The position numbers and the translations under genes were made by a program. From the NCBI RefSeq assembly GCF_018613855.1, contig NZ_JAGGPK010000004.1:1-61722 (forward strand): 61,722 nucleotides of DNA, in the 5' to 3' direction. This document shows, one piece after another, positions 44,738 to 53,118 of this stretch (its first letter is position 1; each line of letters opens with the position of its first letter). Under the pieces are notes generated by a model. It did not search any database, was not told where the DNA came from, and was given only the letters and a program-made list of their open reading frames with translations. The stretch comes from Arthrobacter sp. ISL-30 (GTDB lineage Bacteria > Actinomycetota > Actinomycetes > Actinomycetales > Micrococcaceae).

Positions 44738-45988
44738 ATGCGGACCTTTGGGGTTGAGGAAGAGCTTCTGATCGTGGATCCGGAGAGCGGTGAGCCGCTG
44801 GCGCTCGCCCAGGCGCTGCTGTCTGCCCAACCTGGAGCCAACGCCCACGAACAGATCACCCCGGCACCGGGGGATGCCACTCCGTCAGGATCCGAAACAG
44901 GCCTCAGCCATGAGCTCAAACTCGAGCAGATCGAGACGCAGACGCGGCCGTGCACTTTCCATGGCGAGCTGCTGCACCAGATTCGGCTGGCTCGCTCCAT
45001 TGCCGACAATGCCGCCCGCCAACACGGCGCCCGGATTGCGGCCTTGGCTACGTCGCCCCTGGACGCCACCACCCACATGACGCCAGACCCCCGGTACGCG
45101 GCAATGATGGAACGGTTTGGCCTGACGGTCCACGAACAGCTCACGTGCGGCCTACACGTCCATACCTTCATCGAGTCTCCCGAGGAAGGCGTGGCGATCA
45201 TCGACCGAATCAGGGACAAGCTCTCAGTCCTGACAGCCATCAGCGCGAACTCGCCATACTGGCACGGTGTGGAGACCGGCTTCGAAAGCTATCGGACACA
45301 GGCATGGAACCGCTGGCCCACTGCCGGACCGTCTGCCGTCTTCGGCTCGCACATTTCCTACAGGCGGGTTATCACCCGGCTCCTTGACACCGGCGTGCCC
45401 TTGGATGAGGGCATGATCTACTTCGACGCGCGGCTCTCCCGACACCACCCCACTGTTGAGATACGGGTGGCCGATGTCTGCCTGCGGGCCGAGGATTCTG
45501 CGCTCATCGCAGTACTAGTCAGGGCGCTCGTGGAAACGACGGTCAGGGAGTGGCATGCAGGCATCGAGCCCGCGCCCGTGCCCACATCGTTGCTGAGGAT
45601 GGCGTCGTGGCAGGCGAGCAACTTCGGCCTGCGCGGTGAGCTGCTGGACTTCGGAAACTTCCGGCCGGAACCTGCTGCGGATGTAGTCTGGGCGCTGGTG
45701 GACTACGTGGAGCCCGTGCTCGCCGAACAGGACGAACTGGAGATCGTTCGGAGCGGGATCAAGGCGCTGCTGGAGCGCGGAACGGGCGCGGCTGAGCAAC
45801 GTGAGGCCGCCGCACGCGCGCTGGCGGTCGATCCCGCACGTACCGATGGCGGACTGGCAGCCGTCGTCGAACACGCCGTGCGGATGACTGTCCGCGGCGC
45901 CGACGACGAACTGGACACCAAACCGCAGCCGGTACTGACTTGGGTGAGGCAGAACTGGCCGGAACCCGAGATCCTGCAGGAACCGTAG
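44738..45988 (+). CDS. YbdK family carboxylate-amine ligase (glutamate-cysteine ligase type 2-like)
   Basis: About 416 residues starting [20 protein letters not shown], the canonical YbdK N-terminus with the metal-ligand glutamates. Further features are [36 protein letters not shown] and [23 protein letters not shown]. It belongs to the GCS2 family with weak gamma-glutamylcysteine ligase activity in E. coli YbdK; the real substrate in actinobacteria is uncertain. An upstream in-frame ATG at 44702 is possible but less conserved. Confidence 0.9.
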   Translation: MRTFGVEEELLIVDPESGEPLALAQALLSAQPGANAHEQITPAPGDATPSGSETGLSHELKLEQIETQTRPCTFHGELLHQIRLARSIADNAARQHGARIAALATSPLDATTHMTPDPRYAAMMERFGLTVHEQLTCGLHVHTFIESPEEGVAIIDRIRDKLSVLTAISANSPYWHGVETGFESYRTQAWNRWPTAGPSAVFGSHISYRRVITRLLDTGVPLDEGMIYFDARLSRHHPTVEIRVADVCLRAEDSALIAVLVRALVETTVREWHAGIEPAPVPTSLLRMASWQASNFGLRGELLDFGNFRPEPAADVVWALVDYVEPVLAEQDELEIVRSGIKALLERGTGAAEQREAAARALAVDPARTDGGLAAVVEHAVRMTVRGADDELDTKPQPVLTWVRQNWPEPEILQEP

Positions 45989-46027
45989 GGCCGAATCCGC
46001 AGCAGGGTCGTCGTCCGGGACAGTGAG

Positions 46028-47236
46028 CTAGATCTGCTTCAGGGCCTTTTCAAGGTCACGGATGAGATCGTCCACGTCTTCCAGTCCCACCGACAGCCGC
46101 ACCACGCCGTCGCTCAGGCCGATCGCTGCGCGCCCTTCCGGACCCATGGCGCGGTGCGTCGTGGTTGCCGGGTGGGTGATGAGGGACTTGGAGTCGCCCA
46201 GGTTGTTCGAAATGTCGATCACTGACAGTGCATCCAACAGGGCGAAAGCCGCGTCCTTGGCCGTCAAATCACCGGACGGGGAGAGTTCGAACGTCAGCAC
46301 CGTGCCGCCGGCCTTCATCTGCTTCGCGGCGAGCTCGTACTGCGGATGCGACTTCAGCAGCGGGTACTTGACCCAGTTGATCGCGGGCTGCTCCTCAAGC
46401 CATTCGGCGATCCGCAGGGCCGATGCCGAGGAGTGGTTGACGCGCAGTCCCATGGTTTCCAGGCCCTTGGTCAACACCCAGGCGTTGAAGGCCGAGAGCG
46501 AGGGACCGGTGTGCCGCATGAGCTGCTTCACAGGGCCGTCAATGAATTCTTTCGTGCCGAGAATGGCGCCGCCCAGGACGCGTCCCTGGCCGTCGATGTG
46601 CTTGGTGCCGGAGTAGACGATCACGTCCGCGCCGAGTTCACCGCAGCGCTGCAGCAGAGGAGTGGCAAAGACGTTGTCGACGACGACGGTGGCGCCGGCT
46701 GCGTGCGCCAGTTCGCTCACGGTCGCAATGTCCACGATTTCCTGCATCGGGTTCGACGGCGATTCGAAGAACACTGCCGTGGTGGGCACAGACAGCGCGG
46801 AGCGCCACTGCTCGAGGTCCGGCCCGTCCACGAAGACCGTCTCCACGCCCCAACGGGGGAGGATTTCATTAAGGATCACAAAGCAGGAGCCGAACAGTGA
46901 CCGGGCCGCTACTACGCGGTCTCCGGCGGCCAGCAACGCGCCGAGCGCTGTGAAGACGGCGGACATACCCGAGGCCGTGGCGAAGCACGCCTCCGTGCCC
47001 TCAAGCAGGCGAAGCCGCTCCTGGAAAGTGGCGACGGAAGGATTGCCGTAGCGGGAGTAGACGAATCGTTCGTCCTCTCCGGTGAAGGCACGTTCCGCAG
47101 CGGCGGCGGATTCGTAGACAAAGCCGGAGTTCAGGAACACCGCCTCGGAGGTTTCCTGGAAGTTGGTGCGGTCAAGGCCGCCGCGGACGGCCTGGGTGTC
47201 AGGGCTCCAGCCAGCGGCGTCGGGATTGAAGGTCAC
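46028..47236 (-). CDS. metZ: O-succinylhomoserine sulfhydrylase
   Basis: A 402-residue PLP enzyme of the Cys/Met metabolism family making homocysteine directly from O-succinylhomoserine and sulfide. The PLP lysine lies in VIYSGTKHIDGQGRVLGG, and LLEGTEACFATASGMSAVF is the cofactor-binding loop. The GTG start abuts the rhodanese stop (TAAGTG). Third gene of the SAM-IV-controlled operon. Confidence 0.93.
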   Translation of the reverse strand: MTFNPDAAGWSPDTQAVRGGLDRTNFQETSEAVFLNSGFVYESAAAAERAFTGEDERFVYSRYGNPSVATFQERLRLLEGTEACFATASGMSAVFTALGALLAAGDRVVAARSLFGSCFVILNEILPRWGVETVFVDGPDLEQWRSALSVPTTAVFFESPSNPMQEIVDIATVSELAHAAGATVVVDNVFATPLLQRCGELGADVIVYSGTKHIDGQGRVLGGAILGTKEFIDGPVKQLMRHTGPSLSAFNAWVLTKGLETMGLRVNHSSASALRIAEWLEEQPAINWVKYPLLKSHPQYELAAKQMKAGGTVLTFELSPSGDLTAKDAAFALLDALSVIDISNNLGDSKSLITHPATTTHRAMGPEGRAAIGLSDGVVRLSVGLEDVDDLIRDLEKALKQI

Positions 47237-47647
47237 TTAATTCTTCCCCAGGTTCGTCGGCAGTCCGCGGTTCTTCCAGCCATTCAGCGTGCGCTCGCCG
47301 TAGCGGTCCGGATCGCCCTCGAAGCCTTCCAGGACGTTGTACGCGGTGTAGCCGGCCTGTGTTGCAGCGATCGCGGCCGAGATGGAGCGCTGGCCGGAAC
47401 GGCACAGGAACACGAGTTCAACGTCTTTGTCCTCGGGTGCCTGCTGCTTCAGTTGTTCCAGGAATGAAGGGTTGGGAAAGCCGCCGGCGAGGGACCACTG
47501 GATGAACAGGGGATCGTTTTCCGTGGCCTTGGTGTCGGGAATGCCGATGTGCGCCCACTCGCCCTCGGTGCGGACGTCCACCAGGATAGCGCCCTGTTCC
47601 AGCTTGGCCCAGGCGTCGTGCGGGGTGAGGTCTCCTGCGTAGCTCAT
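47237..47647 (-). CDS. Rhodanese-like domain protein
   Basis: 136 residues with one rhodanese domain; the active-site loop is CRSGQRS within VELVFLCRSGQRSISAAIAA. It may carry persulfide sulfur toward MetZ. ATG overlaps the DUF1737 stop by four bases. Confidence 0.93.
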   Translation of the reverse strand: MSYAGDLTPHDAWAKLEQGAILVDVRTEGEWAHIGIPDTKATENDPLFIQWSLAGGFPNPSFLEQLKQQAPEDKDVELVFLCRSGQRSISAAIAATQAGYTAYNVLEGFEGDPDRYGERTLNGWKNRGLPTNLGKN

Positions 47648-47913
47648 GCGTGACCCTCGAAGGCTGCCTCGGCGTCCTCGTCGCCTTCCAACAGGTCAAC
47701 TGCAGTGGCGACGGCGGCGTCGGCGCTGGCAATCGCGGACGGCAGGACTACCGCCTGCGCAACAATCACGTCGGTGCCATTGAACGTGGCGGCCGGACTG
47801 CCGTGCAGTACATAACCCTCGGCGAGGGCAGTGGAGATCCGCTCGCAGAAATCACGGGTATCAGGGCCCGTGACCAGACGGTATGCGAGTTTTTCTTCGG
47901 TGGGTTCAGGCAT
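47644..47913 (-). CDS. DUF1737 domain-containing protein
   Basis: 89 residues; LAYRLVTGPDTRDFCERISTALAEGYVLHGSPAATFNGTDVIVAQAVV fits the DUF1737 pattern. Function unknown; its place as first gene behind a SAM-IV riboswitch and ahead of rhodanese/metZ suggests a link to sulfur metabolism. Ribosome binding site GAGGAG nine bases before ATG. Confidence 0.85.
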   Translation of the reverse strand: MPEPTEEKLAYRLVTGPDTRDFCERISTALAEGYVLHGSPAATFNGTDVIVAQAVVLPSAIASADAAVATAVDLLEGDEDAEAAFEGHA

Positions 47914-47957
47914 TGACGGTGCTCCTCAGTCACGCTTGCAGTACGAATATGTCGATA

Positions 47958-48046
47958 CGCCGAGTAGTCACCTGAGGCACCCCGCCGCAAAAGAGGGTTG
48001 CCGACCAGCAAGTCAGGGCTTGGCGCTGGTGCTCATTACTCAGGGA
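47958..48046 (-). ncRNA. SAM-IV riboswitch
   Basis: On the minus strand the sequence contains TGAGCACCAGCGCCAAGCCC, CTTGCTGGTCGGCAACCCTC, GCGGCGGGGTGCCTCAGGTGA and closing stem halves GAGTA/TACTC. This is the order and near-identical core of the actinobacterial SAM-IV aptamer. It lies ahead of DUF1737-rhodanese-metZ, a fitting target for SAM repression. Confidence 0.93.
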
Positions 48047-48059
48047 AAAACGTAACACT

Positions 48060-48090
48060 GACGACGGCGGCCCGCACCGCCGCCGTCGTC
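48060..48090. terminator. Strong hairpin downstream of the small membrane gene
   Basis: Perfect 11-base arms GACGACGGCGG and CCGCCGTCGTC with a nine-base loop. It lies after the leftward gene 48133-48399 and before the SAM-IV promoter. Confidence 0.8.
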
Positions 48091-48132
48091 ATGTTCCGTA
48101 ACGGGTGGTGGCGTGAGGCTCTGCCGAGGAAC

Positions 48133-48399
48133 CTAAGCAGCCAGCAGCGCAGGCAATAGGGGGGTGAAGATGCAGACGAGCACAGTGAGTACAAGGGAGC
48201 GGATCAGCGCCAGACGGCGCTCCTGCACCACTGCTGTGCTGGCGAAAGAGAACGGAGGCACATTCCGGGATTCGTACGCTTCGACGTGGGCGGAGCGGTC
48301 AGTCGGGCTATCGGCAGTCGGCATGAATCGCTCCAAGTGCCGCATGCCGTCATAGTGTCCAAGCATGGCTTCCAGGGGTTTCTCCCGGGCGTACGACAT
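48133..48399 (-). CDS. Small membrane protein, unknown
   Basis: 88 residues; a hydrophilic N-terminal half (MSYAREKPLEAMLGHYDGMRHLERF) and a single C-terminal membrane helix (LIRSLVLTVLVCIFTPLLPALLAA), the layout of tail-anchored proteins. I do not recognise the family. A strong hairpin follows the stop, supporting a real transcript. Confidence 0.6.
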   Translation of the reverse strand: MSYAREKPLEAMLGHYDGMRHLERFMPTADSPTDRSAHVEAYESRNVPPFSFASTAVVQERRLALIRSLVLTVLVCIFTPLLPALLAA

Positions 48400-48592
48400 C
48401 GCTGTCCAGGCCGGCTTCTACCCGCGACGCAATGACCGCTTTTTCTTGTCCTGTAGCTTCCATGGCCCGTTACATTTATTCCGTCCCCGAAGGCCGGGGA
48501 TTTGGTCGCTGGACCTGGTATGACTTTCTTGCCCTGTCACTGATGATCCGGGGGGTGTTGTCGCCAGGTTCGGAGACACGCGTTGACTGCTG

Positions 48593-49917
48593 ATAGGGAC
48601 ACGGCCGGCTCCTTCCGCGGGGGCCAGGTCTCTTTGTAACGTGGGTGCCAGCATCGGGTGTCGTGACTGCGGCCAGAAGTGGTGCAAAGGAGCGCCGGAT
48701 GGAAGAAGGTTACGAGGTCTACTGCGGGCTTGATGTTGGCAAGTCCGAGCACCACGCCGCGGCGTTGAACGCCTCCGGTGAGCGGGTTTTCGACAAGCCG
48801 TTGCCGCAGGACGAGGCTCGGCTGCGCGAGCTTTTCACGGGCCTGCAGCAGCACGGCCGGGTGCTTGTGATCGTGGACCAGCCCAACACCATCGGTGCGC
48901 TGCCGATAGCCGTGGCACGGGACAGCGGCTGCACCGTTGCCTACCTGCCGGGCCTGGCGATGCGCAAAGCCGCTGACCTGTACCCGGGAAAGTCCAAGAC
49001 GGACGCGCGGGATGCGTTCATCATCGCCGAGACGGCACGGGCGATGCCGCACACGCTTCGCTCGGTTGACCGGGACAGCGAGGTGCTCGCGGCGCTGAAG
49101 GTCCTCTCCGGATTCGACGCGGACCTGACCCATGAGTGCACCAGGGCGATCAACCGTTTGCGGTCCCTGCTGCTGCAGATTTTCCCCGCCCTGGAGCGTG
49201 TCTTCCCGGGAACGGTGCTGACCCGGTCCCTGGTCCTGGAGCTGTTCATCAAGTACGCCGGGCCGACCGGGCTGCGGGTTGCCGGGCCGGTCCAACGTAC
49301 TGCGCTGGGCCAGGAACCACAGCCGGAAGGACCCGGTGAACCTGGTCGACGCGATCTTCACGGCACTGGGCGAGCAGACGGTCACCGTGATCGGCACCGA
49401 AGCCGTCGAACTGGTCATCCCCCGCATCGCCGCGCAAATCAAGGAACTCAAACACCAACGAGCCATCGTGGCCGAAGAAGTCAAAAAGCTCCTCGATGAC
49501 TTCCCTCTTTCCCGGGTCTTGATGTCCATGCCGGGAGTAGGCATCAAGACCGCAGCGACGATACTCCTGACCATCGGCGATGCCGGCACCTTCACCTCCG
49601 CCGGGCACCTCGCAGCCTACGCAGGCATCGCCCCGGTAACACGACGCTCCGGCACCTCGATCCGCGGTGAATTCCCCGCACGCTCGGGCAACAAACAGCT
49701 CAAGAACGCCCTGTTCAGATCCGCCTGGATCGCCAGCTGCCACCACCCGGCCTCAAAGGCCTACTACCAAAAGAAACGGGCCCAGGGAAAGAAGCACAAC
49801 GCCGCCGTCATCTGCCTCGCCCGACGCCGCTGCGACGTCATCTACTCAATGCTCAAACACGGCACCTTCTATGAAGAACAACCCGCCCAGGCCGCTTGAC
49901 CAAAAGCATAGGGACAC
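48593..49917 (+). mobile_element. IS110-family insertion sequence (ends approximate)
   Basis: A recombinase gene of the IS110 type is flanked by the repeated 10-mer ATAGGGACAC (48593-48602 and 49908-49917). IS110 elements lack the usual terminal inverted repeats; the repeated 10-mer is the best visible boundary. About 100 bases of non-coding DNA precede the recombinase, where this family encodes its bridge RNA. Ends need confirmation by comparison with an empty site. Confidence 0.65.
48699..49899 (+). pseudogene. IS110-family recombinase, frameshifted
   Basis: The N-terminal RuvC-like DEDD domain is present (YCGLDVGKSEHH, VDQPNTIGALPIAVA, KSKTDARDAFIIAETAR). The C-terminal Tnp_20 domain with its catalytic Ser region is also present (LMSMPGVGIKTAATILLTIGDAGTFTSAGHLAAYAG). 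A one-base shift near 49284-49285, within GGGCCGGTCC, moves the frame between KYAGPTGLRVAG and RSNVLRWARNHSRKDP. Removing one C restores a roughly 400-residue protein. AAAGGAG precedes the ATG. It may be inactive or a sequence error. Confidence 0.88.
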
Positions 49918-50002
49918 CCCCCAAGTAATGCCGGCAGTTTCGTGCGACGTTACTGGCAGAAGGGTCTCGGCGAAAGGCCCCAACCGGAGGATAATCAGGC
50001 CC

Positions 50003-51298
50003 ATGCTGCACTTCGGTTGGTTCGTGGGGCACGGGTTCGGCGTCCAGGGCTGGGGAACCCCCGGCTACGGCCTGGGCTACGACTGGAAGAAGCCAGCGCT
50101 TTACCAGGATGCCGTACGCGCTTTTGAACAATGCGGCCTGGACCTGTTCATCATCGAAGACTCCCTCACCGTCCCGGACACTTATGGCGGCACGGCGCAG
50201 GTGTCCTTGGCCCACGCCTCGTTCGCCCCGAAGCATGATCCACTGGCACTGGTGCCATACCTGCTCTCTGTGACTGAGCACCTCGGAATCGTGCCCACGG
50301 TGAGTGCATCGTTCTACCCGCCTTTCACCGCGGCCCGGCTGCTGGCCACCCTGCAGCATTTCTCCAACGGCCAGCTCGGCTGGAACGTCGTGACGTCCGG
50401 AAGTGACCTTGCCGCACAGAACTATGGACTGGACCAGCAGATCGAGCACGACCTGCGCTATGAAAAGGCTGAGGAATTCGTCGACGTCGTCCGTCGGCTC
50501 TGGCGCAGCTGGGAACCGGACGCGGTGGTGGAGGACGTCGACGCGGGCGTGTTCGCTGATCACGCCAAGGTGCATGCCATCCATCATGAGGGCGAGTTCT
50601 TCAAGGTGCGCGGACCCCTCAACACGGCGCCCCTGCCGGAGGAGCCCGTGCTGGTCCAGGCAGGTGCCTCCCCTCGCGGAAAGGCCTTCGCGGGTGGCCA
50701 CGCCGACGTCGCCATCGCCCTGGCGAGAGGCGCCGAAGGCATGAAGGCTTACCGCGATTCCATTCGGAACGAAGCCGTGAAGGCTGGCAGGGACCCCGAC
50801 GCCGTCAAGGTACTGTTTGTCTTCAAGCCCACCATTGCGGGTTCCAAGGCCGAGGCGGAGGATCTGCGGGCGCAGCGCAAGGAACTGAGCCAGCGGGACA
50901 TCGACGCCCAACTGAATTCCATGTCCTACCTGTCCGTGATCGACTTCAAGCAGTTCGACCTCGACGCACCCCTGCCGGAACTCACAACCAACTCCAACCG
51001 AGGGACACTCGAGCATTTCACCAAGGCCGCCCCGCCCGGCTCCACGCTTCGCCAGATCCTGCAGGCCCGCAGCGGCGGCGCCGGTGACAGCATCATCGGA
51101 ACTGTTGAAGAGATCGCCGACTATCTTGAGGACATAGGAGCGAAAGTGGGAGGGGACGGATTCCTTTTCTCCGGGTTCGTGGATCCCGTGACCGTCCACG
51201 GTGTCCTGGATCGCCTCACCCCTGTGCTCCGTCGTCGTGCCTTGTTGAGGAGCAGTTACGGCGACGGCGGCTTCCGCCAAAACCTCCTGGGCTTCTAG
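50003..51298 (+). CDS. LLM-class flavin monooxygenase (NtaA/SnaA/DszA family)
   Basis: About 431 residues; WFVGHGFGVQGWGTP..., DLFIIEDSLTVPDTYGG, then LGIVPTVSASFYPPFTAARLLATLQHFSNGQLGWNVVTS and EPVLVQAGASPRGKAFAGGHADVAIAL are typical of FMNH2-dependent NtaA/SnaA/DszA monooxygenases acting on C-S or C-N bonds. The ATG at 50003 is chosen from domain alignment; the upstream open frame reads back into the IS110 element. The stop is followed within three bases by the lyase ATG, so the genes form one operon. Confidence 0.85.
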   Translation: MLHFGWFVGHGFGVQGWGTPGYGLGYDWKKPALYQDAVRAFEQCGLDLFIIEDSLTVPDTYGGTAQVSLAHASFAPKHDPLALVPYLLSVTEHLGIVPTVSASFYPPFTAARLLATLQHFSNGQLGWNVVTSGSDLAAQNYGLDQQIEHDLRYEKAEEFVDVVRRLWRSWEPDAVVEDVDAGVFADHAKVHAIHHEGEFFKVRGPLNTAPLPEEPVLVQAGASPRGKAFAGGHADVAIALARGAEGMKAYRDSIRNEAVKAGRDPDAVKVLFVFKPTIAGSKAEAEDLRAQRKELSQRDIDAQLNSMSYLSVIDFKQFDLDAPLPELTTNSNRGTLEHFTKAAPPGSTLRQILQARSGGAGDSIIGTVEEIADYLEDIGAKVGGDGFLFSGFVDPVTVHGVLDRLTPVLRRRALLRSSYGDGGFRQNLLGF

Positions 51299-51300
51299 CC

Positions 51301-53118
51301 ATGACACACACAGACATCGCACACGCACACCCAGCACACTCACACTCAATACACGCAGGGTACTCATTCCGGGGACGCCGGGATCATGCCCATCTATCGG
51401 GGGTCTTCCTGATCGACAACTCCCACATCCATGCCCGCCACGTAGCCGAGGCCGCCTTCAATCCCGCTGTGAGGATTGAGCTCAGCGCCGAGGCGATCGA
51501 GCTGATTGGACTCTCGCGGGATGTTGTGGATCAGGCCATCGTGTCCGGCCGGAAGATCTACGGCCTCAATACGCTCCTCGGTTCCGGGCGTGACACGGTT
51601 GTGGAGGACGAGTCGATCCTGACGCACCAGATCCAGGTTGTCCGCTATCACGACAGCGGCGTGGGGGAGTACCTCAGCCCCACCGAGGTTCGGGCGTTAA
51701 TCCTGGCCAGGCTCATCGGCTTCAGCCGCGGCGGCTCCGGCGTTCGAACGCAGACGGCCCGGCTCTACCAGGAACTGCTGAACCGCGGCGTCTGCCCCGC
51801 TGTTCCGCGCGAGGGCTCGGTGGGGTCCTCAGACCTCACCCAGCTTGCCGCCGTCGCGGCCGTCGCTATTGGTGAGGGTTATGTGCTGCGCGGGGACGTG
51901 CTGGTTCCCGGAGCGCAGGCGCTCGCCGATGCCGGACTGGAACCGCTGCACCTGGACGCCGGCGAAGCCTTGGCGATGATCAGCGCCAACTCCTACTCCA
52001 TCGGTTCAGGAGCTCTCGTGCTGGGACGACTGCTCCGCCTCGCCGAACTCGCCGACGTCGCACTCGCGCTGTCGCTGGAGGCAACAGCCAGGTACGACGG
52101 CGGCGGGAACCTGAGCCCGTTCTCGCCCGTGATCCAGGCGGCGAAGGCCATCGACGGGCAGAGGCGTTCCGCCGCAACGGTCCGATGGTTGCTTCGCGGT
52201 GGGTGGCTTGAAGACGCCCGCTCCGAGGTCTCCACCCAGGACCCGCTGTCCTTCCGCGCCGCGCCGCAGACCCATGGCGCGTTCCGGGAGCAGCTTTCAG
52301 CCTTGGAGGCCGCCTTGGAGGTGGAACTCAACGGCCGGGGGGACAACCCGCTCTGCGACGTTGAATCCGCGCTCATGGTGTCCGGCGGCAACTTCCAACC
52401 GATGCAGTTGGCCCTGGCGTTCGAAACCACACGGATCGCCCTGGCCCATGTGGGCATTGCCAGTGAGCGGCGAATCGCGAAGCTCTACCCGCCCCAGCGG
52501 ACCATCCGCCAGCGCAACCTTGAAGCCGCGCGGCAACCGGGACTGGAGACGCAGCCGAGGCCGCAGGGGCAGGCTGGCACCGACATACAGCCGGGGCCTC
52601 GCGGAGAGGCTAGCCCGGGGCTGGCAGTGGAGGATCTGCCAGGGCTGCTTTGGTACTCCGCGGCGGGGCTGCTCGCGGAACTGAAGGCGCTCGCCGCCCC
52701 GGCGACGCTCGGCGCGCCCACCCTCTCGGCCGACGTCGAGGACCACTCCACGATGGCGCCGCTTGCCCTCCAGCAACTGGAACGCTCGGTAGCGGCCGCC
52801 GAGAAGCTGCTCACCATCGAGGCGCTGACCGCGGCGTACCTGGTCCTTGAAACCGGGGACGCCACAGCCAGGGATACTGCCGCCGCCACCCCCGCAAGGG
52901 AGACGCCTGCAGGGGATCAACCCGCTGCCACGGGGGCCCGGGAAACTGTCGCCGGCGACCGGCGACCCCTCGGCAAGGGGACCGGGGCCGTCGTCGGACA
53001 TTTGGCGGACGTCCTGGCCCAGCGCCTTCCCGCTGCTGCCCTGGTTCAGCGCGCCCGCGGGGAATTGCGGGTGCTGCTGGACACCTTGGATTTGGAAGAA
53101 GGGGAGGAAACTCAGTGA
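51301..53118 (+). CDS. Histidine/aromatic amino acid lyase homologue lacking the canonical MIO tripeptide
   Basis: 605 residues, longer than the usual ~510. The family fold is clear: catalytic Tyr87 in IYGLNT, the core GSVGSSDLTQLAAVAAVAIGEG, LDAGEALAMISANSYSIG, and ELNGRGDNPLCDVE. In the family the Ala-Ser-Gly of GSVGASGDL cyclises to MIO; here the segment is G172-S-V-G-S-S-D-L179, one residue shorter and without ASG. MIO formation is thus doubtful. The N-terminus is His-rich (HAHPAHSHSIH, RDHAHLSG). Two low-complexity insertions appear near 515-540 and 540-570. It is flanked in an operon by the monooxygenase and a cysteine-synthase-like gene. MIO-less relatives such as ergothionase exist, so elimination of a leaving group other than ammonia is possible. 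Confidence 0.8.
   Translation: MTHTDIAHAHPAHSHSIHAGYSFRGRRDHAHLSGVFLIDNSHIHARHVAEAAFNPAVRIELSAEAIELIGLSRDVVDQAIVSGRKIYGLNTLLGSGRDTVVEDESILTHQIQVVRYHDSGVGEYLSPTEVRALILARLIGFSRGGSGVRTQTARLYQELLNRGVCPAVPREGSVGSSDLTQLAAVAAVAIGEGYVLRGDVLVPGAQALADAGLEPLHLDAGEALAMISANSYSIGSGALVLGRLLRLAELADVALALSLEATARYDGGGNLSPFSPVIQAAKAIDGQRRSAATVRWLLRGGWLEDARSEVSTQDPLSFRAAPQTHGAFREQLSALEAALEVELNGRGDNPLCDVESALMVSGGNFQPMQLALAFETTRIALAHVGIASERRIAKLYPPQRTIRQRNLEAARQPGLETQPRPQGQAGTDIQPGPRGEASPGLAVEDLPGLLWYSAAGLLAELKALAAPATLGAPTLSADVEDHSTMAPLALQQLERSVAAAEKLLTIEALTAAYLVLETGDATARDTAAATPARETPAGDQPAATGARETVAGDRRPLGKGTGAVVGHLADVLAQRLPAAALVQRARGELRVLLDTLDLEEGEETQ

Noticed and set aside
42973..45240. A 755-codon open frame on the minus strand opposite HTH-MurA and YbdK
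   Set aside because: It is antisense to two well-conserved genes and encodes low-complexity, unconserved protein. Long antisense frames are common in GC-rich DNA.
49667..50002. N-terminal extension of the flavin monooxygenase into the IS110 element
   Set aside because: The extension is translated from the wrong frame of the recombinase and lacks homology; the family start is at 50003.
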